The notes beneath the pieces are model-generated. The model saw only the letters and a list, made by a program, of their open reading frames with translations, was not told the DNA's origin and did no database searches. The position numbers and the translations under genes are program-made. DNA of 10,843 nt from Candidatus Arcanibacter lacustris. Its GTDB lineage: Bacteria; Pseudomonadota; Alphaproteobacteria; Rickettsiales; Arcanibacteraceae. The DNA is taken from assembly GCA_000970895.1 (NCBI GenBank), contig JYHA01000088.1, positions 1 to 10,843 of the forward strand, given 5' to 3'. Shown in pieces: positions 5,068 through 10,843 of the stretch. The number at the start of each line of letters is the position of its first letter. The stretch's first letter is position 1.

Positions 5068-6087
5068 TTATAACTTATCTATTCTGATTTTATGTCTTCC
5101 GCCTTCAAACTCAGTATTTAAAAATTTATCAACCATTAAAATAGCCATTTCATTAGTAATATATCCAGCACCCATAACTAAAACATTAGCATCATTATGT
5201 TTCCTGGTCATTACAGCTAGCTCTTCATTATAACAAAGAGATGCTCTGATTTTTGAGTTACGATTAGCAGCAATACTCATACCAATACCACTATGGCAAA
5301 TTAAAATCCCAATCTGGCAGCGATCTTGCTCGATAGAATCAACAAGAAGTCCAGCCAAATCGGGATAATCAACAGAATCTTTAGAATTAGTGCCAAAGTC
5401 AACATAAGCAACATTTATATGATCTAAATGCCCTTTGATGATTTCTTTTAGTTCATATCCAGCATGATCTGATGCTATTGCAAGACGCATCTTAGCAAAA
5501 AATTTTTTAGCAATTTTTGCTACATGCTTACCTTGGAAGAAAGCCATAGATTTTTCTTTAGCATGTATGGCGCGAGATCCATCAGAGCCAGTAAAGCTTG
5601 AGGCACCATAAGGAGATCCACCTAGTTTTTCTGAGATATCAGTAAGTTCAGGACAAGCATATGGTAATCCAACCACTACCATACCATGATGAAATAAAGT
5701 AGAATGAAATGATGTGATAGTAGTTTCATTACCACCACCAGTACCAGTACAAGTAAATACACTACCAACTTTACCTACTAAACCACCTTTCATCCAAATA
5801 CCACCAGTTTGATCTAGGAAAGTCCTCATTTGACCACACATATTACCAAATCTAGTTGGAGTACCGAAAATAATAGCATCATAATCTGCTAATTCAGCAG
5901 GAGTTGCAACATTTGCATCATCTTTCTTTCCACCATGTTGCGATAAGACATCATCTGACATAGTTTCTGGAACTCTTTTTATCACCACTTCTACTCCAGC
6001 TTCAGATTTAGCTCCCTCTAATATAGATTCTGCTAATGTTTTAGTATGGCCATACATACTATAATATAATACTAGAACTTTCGTCAT
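5068..6087 (-). CDS. Fusion of WrbA-type NAD(P)H:quinone oxidoreductase and ribose-5-phosphate isomerase B
   Basis: Residues 1 to ~197 form a complete WrbA flavodoxin-like domain that would reduce quinones by two electrons using FMN. It shows the FMN phosphate loop YYSMYGHT (8-15), TPTRFGNMCGQMRTFLDQTGGIW (76-98), TGTGGGNETT (114-123), a conserved HHG-MVVVGLPY stretch and GGSPYGASSFTG. Residues 200-339 form a complete RpiB that interconverts ribose 5-phosphate and ribulose 5-phosphate. It shows SDHAG with Asp207-His208, Cys264 in ICHSGIGMSIAANR, His297 in KHNDAN, and GGRHKIR. The junction is in frame through KKFFAKM without a linker. The RpiB Met (codon at 5488-5490) has no ribosome binding site, whereas the ATG at 6087 is preceded by AAGGAAA. 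The Gly after the RpiB catalytic Cys is His here. Each family is certain; the fusion is as read, barring an indel error in the A6T6 tract at the joint. Confidence 0.93.
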   Translation of the reverse strand: MTKVLVLYYSMYGHTKTLAESILEGAKSEAGVEVVIKRVPETMSDDVLSQHGGKKDDANVATPAELADYDAIIFGTPTRFGNMCGQMRTFLDQTGGIWMKGGLVGKVGSVFTCTGTGGGNETTITSFHSTLFHHGMVVVGLPYACPELTDISEKLGGSPYGASSFTGSDGSRAIHAKEKSMAFFQGKHVAKIAKKFFAKMRLAIASDHAGYELKEIIKGHLDHINVAYVDFGTNSKDSVDYPDLAGLLVDSIEQDRCQIGILICHSGIGMSIAANRNSKIRASLCYNEELAVMTRKHNDANVLVMGAGYITNEMAILMVDKFLNTEFEGGRHKIRIDKL

Positions 6088-6125
6088 AATTTATTTCCTT
6101 TTTAGTTTGGATTTTTCAATCCCTT

Positions 6126-6154
6126 ATTATACTGTATTTTATCTCCATTATAAA
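6126..6154 (-). promoter_or_regulatory. Probable sigma-70 promoter of the wrbA-rpiB fusion gene
   Basis: Read on the minus strand, TTTATA (6149-6154) and a perfect TATAAT (6126-6131) are 17 bases apart. Transcription would start near 6119, leaving a ~30-base leader with AAGGAAA before the ATG at 6087. A second TATAAT lies just upstream with a poorer -35. Confidence 0.5.
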
Positions 6155-6194
6155 CAAAATAATAAAAAATTTGATTTCACCATAATAATATATA

Positions 6195-6223
6195 TTGCCA
6201 AACAGTTAAGAGATTGTTAAAAT
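6195..6223 (+). promoter_or_regulatory. Probable sigma-70 promoter of the DUF2608-like gene
   Basis: TTGCCA (6195-6200, five of six to consensus) and TAAAAT (6218-6223, five of six) are exactly 17 bases apart. The leader would be about 55 bases, ending in AGGGGG five bases before the ATG at 6285. It is divergent from the wrbA-rpiB promoter. Confidence 0.6.
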
Positions 6224-6284
6224 TGTATAGGGTACTTAACTAAACTTTGATACTTAGAATTATCTTAAGATATAGGGGGTTTCT

Positions 6285-7001
6285 ATGGCTACTAATAAAA
6301 TAATACAACACAGTTATTACTCACCAGAATTAAGCCAATTAGCCAGAGATTATGACATTAGATTTTTTGATTTAGATGATGTTATTCTAACGCCAAAAGA
6401 CCAATATTATTGTGGCACTTCCTGGATCAATAAAAACGCTCACAAAATATTAGAGTTATTCAATCATTTAGTAACTTGCTCTACTAATACTAGCTATAGA
6501 GCAGTATCCCAGCAAATGAATGAAGATTTTGCTAAAATTCATGATCAACATAAAATTTACGGATTAACAGCAAGAGATATTATCGTTTCCAAAGAAACTT
6601 ATGATCATTATACTAGCACTGGTATGAAATTCTCAAATCTAGATGTAGAACATCCGCTAATTGAAAGGGGCGTAATCTATGCAAGCAAAAGAATAGCTGA
6701 CAAAGGAACTATTCTATTAGATATTTTAAATAATGGTATTTTAGGAGAGGTAAAAAGCATCATATTTTTTGATGATATGTTATATAATTTAGAAGATGTA
6801 GCAAAAGCACTAGAAAATACTGATATTGATTTTTTAGGAATACATCTTACTACTGTTTATGATGAACAAAACAGCACATATACACAAGAAGAGCTAGATC
6901 ATATAGGTCACACGCAATTAGAAATATTTGGTCAATGTGGTTATATCCCCACCAATAATGATGTTATGAGCGGGAATATAAAAGATCAATGTATGGCTTG
7001 A
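6285..7001 (+). CDS. HAD-superfamily protein, DUF2608-like
   Basis: This 238-residue protein resembles the DUF2608 group of haloacid-dehalogenase-like proteins found in Rickettsia, Legionella and other intracellular bacteria; the call is from motif pattern only. Motif I is IRFFDLDDVI (Asp29 and Asp31; the usual Thr of DxDxT is Val). A motif II candidate is VTCSTNTS (63-70). Lys140 in DKGTILLDIL sits where the family has its conserved KG, and IIFFDDMLYNLEDV (159-172) is the acidic motif IV with an Asp pair. If active it would be a Mg-dependent phosphatase of unknown substrate. There is no signal peptide or membrane segment. The ATG at 6285 has AGGGGG five bases upstream. It converges with rimM, with only 12 bases between the stops. 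Confidence 0.75.
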   Translation: MATNKIIQHSYYSPELSQLARDYDIRFFDLDDVILTPKDQYYCGTSWINKNAHKILELFNHLVTCSTNTSYRAVSQQMNEDFAKIHDQHKIYGLTARDIIVSKETYDHYTSTGMKFSNLDVEHPLIERGVIYASKRIADKGTILLDILNNGILGEVKSIIFFDDMLYNLEDVAKALENTDIDFLGIHLTTVYDEQNSTYTQEELDHIGHTQLEIFGQCGYIPTNNDVMSGNIKDQCMA

Positions 7002-7013
7002 AATAAAAAGATA

Positions 7014-7532
7014 TTAAATCACTTCAGGTAAATCAATTATTAGATATTTTTGTTCTATATTGATTTCAGGAACCACCTTATTGCTAAAGGGGAGCATCTC
7101 TAAATCTCCATTTGCAAACTCTATCTCAATGAGGTCCCCTGCGCCGAAATTATAAACCCCCTTCACTATCGCTATTTTTTGTTTTTGTTGATTTAGCGCA
7201 TCCATACCAACTAGATCATTATAATAAAATTCTTCTCTATCTTCAATTTCAGGTAAATCTATGCGATTAACATAAAACATAGTACCAACCATAGATTCCG
7301 CCATATTTCTATCAGTAACTCCTGAAATAGAGGCGATAATAGCCTTGGTGGTAATGGCTTTTTTCTTCAATTTATATTTTAAAACACCAGAGTTATCTAA
7401 TAATTCTTTGAAATCAAAAATATCCCCCTGCCCGCCTGTAAAGCTCTTTAACTTAACTTCTCCTTTAATGCCATGAGCATCGATAATTTTTGCTACACAT
7501 ATTAAATCTTTCGTATCTTCATTTTTTGTCAT
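7014..7532 (-). CDS. rimM: 16S rRNA processing protein RimM
   Basis: RimM binds ribosomal protein S19 and the 30S head during small-subunit maturation. The product is 172 residues, the normal length. The N-terminal RimM domain shows VAKIIDAHGIKGEVKLKSF (13-31) and the VTDRNMAESMVGTMFYV segment (72-88). The C-terminal PRC-barrel domain starts near EFYYNDLVGMDAL (101-113) and includes GAGDLIEIE and the closing LPFSNKVVPEINIEQKYLIID. In many bacteria rimM travels with rpsP, trmD and rplS, but here none is adjacent. The start is the ATG at 7532, without a clear ribosome binding site, so a leaderless or weakly initiated message is possible. Confidence 0.93.
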   Translation of the reverse strand: MTKNEDTKDLICVAKIIDAHGIKGEVKLKSFTGGQGDIFDFKELLDNSGVLKYKLKKKAITTKAIIASISGVTDRNMAESMVGTMFYVNRIDLPEIEDREEFYYNDLVGMDALNQQKQKIAIVKGVYNFGAGDLIEIEFANGDLEMLPFSNKVVPEINIEQKYLIIDLPEVI

Positions 7533-7561
7533 TATCGTTAACCGTTTATAAATTTATCATA

Positions 7562-7570
7562 TGCTATAAT
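7562..7570 (+). promoter_or_regulatory. Extended -10 promoter of the AsmA-family gene
   Basis: TGC-TATAAT at 7562-7570 is a perfect extended -10 element 35 bases before the TTG start at 7605. No good -35 lies 17 bases upstream, which extended -10 promoters tolerate. Confidence 0.5.
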
Positions 7571-7604
7571 ACAATATTAATTTTTAAATAAAAAGGATTT
7601 AGTT

Positions 7605-10259
7605 TTGAGATTTTTAAAACTATCATTATTTATATTGTTACCCATTACTATATTACTTATAGGACCAATTTTAATAAAATGGAACAATTATAAAGAACAT
7701 ATCATTAGTAATTTTAAGGAGCAAACAGGTTATGACCTTGTCATAAATGGTGATGTTAGGGTAAGTTTCATACCATTTTGCAAAATAAAACTAGCTGATA
7801 TTAAAATCATAGGCAATAATAATGAAATTTCCTCTGGAATTAGTAGTGATTTCTTAGAGATCAAGTTAAATCCATTATATTTAGTTAAAAATCAATTAAA
7901 AATCCTATCTTTACAAGTTATTAATGGAGATATAGTCATTGCTGATCATAGTAATAACAAAAGCAATTTCAACGATATATTACAAAATATCGGTTTTTTA
8001 TCTAATATAGGATTAGATAATTCTACCATTAGTTATTTTGAAAAAAATAATATTATTATAGATAAATTTAAGCTTCAAGATTTATCTCTTGATTTAAAAA
8101 AAGATAATACCAAACTAACCTTCAGTTCTAATCCATTTGATAGTAAAGAATTAATATTAACTAAATTATCTATAGATCCTAGCAATAATATCGTAGGTAA
8201 TATCCAATCCGATATTATCAATAGTTCTTTTAATGGGATAATTACTCAGACCGAAGGTAATTATCAGTTTAATGGCAAAATTAATAGCAATATCATTAAT
8301 CTCAATAAGTTACTAACCTCATTTTTTAGCAATAAAATCATCACAAGCATAACATCAACAGAGAGCGGTAGTTTATCTAGCGATATAATCATATCACATA
8401 ACCAAGCTAATTTTAATAATATTATTTTTCAATCAGATAGCTTAAAAACTAGCGGGAATTTTGAATCTAATTTTGCTAGTAAATCTATTATCAATCTAGA
8501 TTTAGCTATTGATAAACTCAATCTTGACAACCTTTATCAAAAACAAAATACTCATATGGGGGAATCAGATCAACTAAATTCATCAGAAAAACAAGCTCTT
8601 GATAAGCTAATGAGCTCCATTAAAGATCCTAAATCCAATATTAATATTGAAATTAGTGACAATGTAGACTTATTAGCAATTTTAGATATCAGAAATATCA
8701 CTTATAATAACAAAGTTATTAAAAAAGCTGAAGTTAGCTTAGAATTACATAAAAAAATTATGGATCTATATTATGCTAATATAGATCTTGATGATTATAC
8801 CAATTTATCTATCTCAGGAATATTGTCTTCAAACAAATTTAGACCAATTTTTAATGGAATGTTAGAAATAAAAAGCAAAGACTTAAATTCTCTATCAAGC
8901 TGGCTTTCTTATGATCTTAGCGCGAGTGGCAATTTCTTACAAAATAATATATCTTTCAAATCATCAGTAAGCCTAACTCCTCAACAAGTATCTTTGGGAG
9001 ATATTGGTGGTATGGTCAAAGAATATCCAATAAAAGGAGGAGTTACAATTAAATTCGATAAAGATCTGCCACAAATAACTTTAGAGCTAGATGTAGCTAA
9101 AATGAATCTAGATAAACTCAATATTAGTAATATAGAACAAGCAAAAACATTTGCAAACAATATTCAAACTAGATCGGATTTATTAAATAAAATCAGTTGG
9201 TTAAGACTAATAGATGCTCAATATAGCTTAGCATTTAATTTTAATGAACTAATTGCTTATGAAAATACCCTCAAAGACCTTACTGGATCTATATCATTAT
9301 TACCAGGGTCTATAATATTAGAAGATATAACAGTAAATAATGAAAAAAATTCTCTAATAGCAGATTTAATGCTAAATATTAAAACTCTTAATCCACTATT
9401 AAATATCAACATAAATGGTGATAGTCTTCATTTAGATAATGTTAGTAATTACTTTTGGTCAGAAGATAAGGTAAAGTTACCTCAATTTAATTGGTTTGAT
9501 GGTAAGATCTTAGCAAATCTTGCTAATTTATCTATTGGTAATTTAGCGATGAAGGATTTTAAGGCGGATCTTAAGATGGGAGATCAAATCTTATATATTA
9601 ACGATATTAGCTCCAAGATTTTTGATGGTACTTTTGACCTTAAGGGCTCTCTTGTTATAGAACGACCTACCATTGGTCTATCATTTTCTTTTGTTAACGT
9701 TATGGCAGAACAGCTTCTTGCTTATTTTCCTAATATGGATAATATTGCTGGTTATTTGAGCTTTAGTGGCAGTATTGCAAGCGAAGGTAACAATAAATTA
9801 TCACTAATAAAAAATACTCAAGCCTCTATCTCTATTGCTACTAGAGAGCTAAATATCAAAAACTTTGATTTATTAGGTATGATCAAAGCTTATAATGATA
9901 ATAACAAACTTAATAACAATGGATTAAGTGATAATTTATTACCCTATTTAAGCTCTGGATCTACTTCATTTTATTCAGCTGATGGTAATTTAACTATGTC
10001 TGCTGGCATTATCGAAATACCTAAATTAACACTCAACAACCAACGTGCTGCAGGTGTATTTTCTGGAATCATGGACTTTGCCTCTGGTACTTGCTCGGCA
10101 TTATCACAAATTTCCTTTTTTCCTAGTGAAAATTCTAGAGAAGTTGTCTTAACAACAAAGATGTCTGGACCTATTAGTAATCTGGTTAAAAATATAACTA
10201 AAAATAAAGATGTGATCCCATCTAATCAACAACGCAAAAACTACAAAAGAAGTTATTGA
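7605..10259 (+). CDS. asmA: AsmA-family envelope protein
   Basis: AsmA-family proteins are anchored in the inner membrane and span the periplasm; members of the wider superfamily are implicated in outer-membrane biogenesis and phospholipid transport. The 884-residue product has one N-terminal membrane helix (about 6-24) followed directly by the typical YKEHIISNFKEQTGYDLVINGDV and a LKLNPL-like segment (EIKLNPLYLV). Long stretches of alternating hydrophobic and polar residues suggest the beta-taco groove. The AsmA C-terminal domain is clear at about 785-865, with GSTSFYSADGNLTMSAGIIE and a following FSGIMDFASG. The start is TTG at 7605, chosen because AAAAGGA lies 7 bases upstream and the membrane helix begins at once; there is no upstream ATG in frame with a better context. 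Asn, Ser and Ile are very frequent, as expected for AT-rich DNA. It is transcribed away from rimM and appears monocistronic. Confidence 0.9.
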   Translation: MRFLKLSLFILLPITILLIGPILIKWNNYKEHIISNFKEQTGYDLVINGDVRVSFIPFCKIKLADIKIIGNNNEISSGISSDFLEIKLNPLYLVKNQLKILSLQVINGDIVIADHSNNKSNFNDILQNIGFLSNIGLDNSTISYFEKNNIIIDKFKLQDLSLDLKKDNTKLTFSSNPFDSKELILTKLSIDPSNNIVGNIQSDIINSSFNGIITQTEGNYQFNGKINSNIINLNKLLTSFFSNKIITSITSTESGSLSSDIIISHNQANFNNIIFQSDSLKTSGNFESNFASKSIINLDLAIDKLNLDNLYQKQNTHMGESDQLNSSEKQALDKLMSSIKDPKSNINIEISDNVDLLAILDIRNITYNNKVIKKAEVSLELHKKIMDLYYANIDLDDYTNLSISGILSSNKFRPIFNGMLEIKSKDLNSLSSWLSYDLSASGNFLQNNISFKSSVSLTPQQVSLGDIGGMVKEYPIKGGVTIKFDKDLPQITLELDVAKMNLDKLNISNIEQAKTFANNIQTRSDLLNKISWLRLIDAQYSLAFNFNELIAYENTLKDLTGSISLLPGSIILEDITVNNEKNSLIADLMLNIKTLNPLLNININGDSLHLDNVSNYFWSEDKVKLPQFNWFDGKILANLANLSIGNLAMKDFKADLKMGDQILYINDISSKIFDGTFDLKGSLVIERPTIGLSFSFVNVMAEQLLAYFPNMDNIAGYLSFSGSIASEGNNKLSLIKNTQASISIATRELNIKNFDLLGMIKAYNDNNKLNNNGLSDNLLPYLSSGSTSFYSADGNLTMSAGIIEIPKLTLNNQRAAGVFSGIMDFASGTCSALSQISFFPSENSREVVLTTKMSGPISNLVKNITKNKDVIPSNQQRKNYKRSY

Positions 10260-10341
10260 TTATCGGGGGTAAAAAACCTTATTTAAGTACAGGATCTAAG
10301 CACAAAATATTACCTTCCCATAAATCATTTTATCCGTTCTT

Positions 10342-10368
10342 TGGGGAATTTTTTTACATTCTTCCCCA
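10342..10368. other. Inverted repeat between convergent genes
   Basis: TGGGGAA at 10342-10348 and TTCCCCA at 10362-10368 form a 7-bp stem with a 13-base T-rich loop, in the 123-base gap between the converging AsmA and SET genes. A T run (10349-10355) follows the first arm, and an upstream TTCCC (10315-10319) could pair with the same GGGAA to make a weak plus-strand terminator. Neither arrangement is a classical terminator. Confidence 0.3.
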
Positions 10369-10382
10369 TCGAAAAGAAATCC

Positions 10383-10843
10383 TTAAAGTTCTTGAATAGG
10401 CAAATAAGTTTCGGCATGTAACAATTCTATACTATCTTTATGAGTATATTTTGCTCCATAATCATAACAAAGTGGTTCAAATTCCTTGATATCTCTCAAA
10501 GTCATGAAAAATATTGTATTAAAATCTTTTGAAATTGGCAGTACTAGAGATGCTAAATTTGCAGTCATCACATTTTCATTACTATGATTATTAGGGCAAT
10601 GACTTATAAATCTAGCTACATTTCCATAAGTTTTTGAATCTACATATGTATTGTCATCACTAAGAAATACATAGGTATTATCACTTGCTCGGTGTTGAGA
10701 TGGTATTTTTTCACCAATATATTCTGCAATAATGGTTCCTTTTTCTAATGTACCACCACTAGATAAACCATAACCTATTTTATTAGATGGGGTTCTTTGC
10801 GGCAAAGTACGGAATTTCCCGGGACTGGTCGTTAGAGCTTGAT
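10383..10843 (-). CDS. SET-domain protein, probable lysine methyltransferase (5' end outside the window)
   Basis: SET proteins transfer a methyl group from S-adenosylmethionine to lysine. The frame is open to the right edge, so the TTG at 10805 is unlikely to be the true start: GKFRT just upstream reads on smoothly into the domain. Visible landmarks are IGYGLSS followed by KGTIIAEYIGEKI (the GxG and E-Y-x-G-E motifs), YVDSKTYGNVARFISHCPNN (motif III, codons about 10587-10646), the TLRDI segment and LCYDYG (motif IV, near 10455-10472). Motif III is one residue shorter than the usual RFxNHSCxPN form, and IKEFEPL replaces the common I-x-x-G-E-E-L. The C-terminus ends about 25 residues after DYG, without the post-SET cysteine cluster. 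Bacterial SET proteins of intracellular species can modify host chromatin; this is inference for this gene. Confidence 0.85.
   Translation of the reverse strand, partial: QALTTSPGKFRTLPQRTPSNKIGYGLSSGGTLEKGTIIAEYIGEKIPSQHRASDNTYVFLSDDNTYVDSKTYGNVARFISHCPNNHSNENVMTANLASLVLPISKDFNTIFFMTLRDIKEFEPLCYDYGAKYTHKDSIELLHAETYLPIQEL

Noticed and set aside
5068..5490. Independent rpiB gene starting at the internal ATG
   Set aside because: There is no ribosome binding site before it and the frame is continuous with WrbA, so a fusion is the simpler reading.
10342..10368. Hairpin as a strong terminator for the AsmA or SET gene
   Set aside because: The T run is in the loop and not after the stem on either strand, so it is listed only as an inverted repeat.

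Overview
The window is AT-rich bacterial DNA with long genes and little paralogy. Its content points to an obligate intracellular member of the order Rickettsiales, most likely family Rickettsiaceae. The NAD kinase carries motif variants I associate with Rickettsia homologues (an AGSSAYN-type motif and FRPRRW). There is also a ProP-like MFS permease, a large AsmA protein, a DUF2608-type HAD protein, a SET-domain protein of the kind seen in host-manipulating intracellular bacteria, and a long intergenic palindromic repeat. A flagellar L-ring gene (flgH) argues against classical Rickettsia, which lack flagella, and fits Torix-type, Megaira-like or other flagellar-gene-bearing relatives. The genus is inference only.

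Layout, left to right: the C-terminal half of a type III pantothenate kinase (coaX, +) runs in from the left edge and overlaps tail-to-tail with rbfA (-). Then come a small lysine-rich unknown protein (+) with its own terminator, and flgH (-). A 368-bp gene-free stretch follows, holding a branched palindromic repeat between two copies of a 24-bp direct repeat spaced exactly 300 bp apart. Next are an NAD kinase without its N-terminus (-), the N-terminal half of coaX (-), an MFS transporter (-), a fused WrbA-RpiB protein (-), a HAD-like DUF2608 protein (+), rimM (-), a large AsmA-family protein (+), and a SET-domain protein (-) that runs off the right edge.

The most striking observation is a probable inversion. 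The two halves of one coaX gene lie at opposite ends of a segment of about 3.36 kb and on opposite strands. The gene beside the right breakpoint, NAD kinase, has lost just its first strand and its ribosome binding site. Flipping positions ~1 to ~3360 back would rejoin coaX in the right orientation and place the NAD kinase 5' end at the left edge, where its missing ~25 codons should lie just outside the window. NAD kinase is normally a single essential gene, so this is either a real (perhaps reversible) inversion with consequences for CoA and NADP synthesis, or a chimeric assembly.

A second notable feature is the in-frame fusion of a flavodoxin-like quinone reductase (WrbA) to ribose-5-phosphate isomerase B. 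It has one promoter and one good ribosome binding site, and both sets of active-site residues look intact. The remaining genes are housekeeping functions (ribosome maturation by RbfA and RimM, envelope maintenance by AsmA, uptake by the MFS permease) plus candidate host-interaction proteins (SET, possibly DUF2608 and the small lysine-rich protein).
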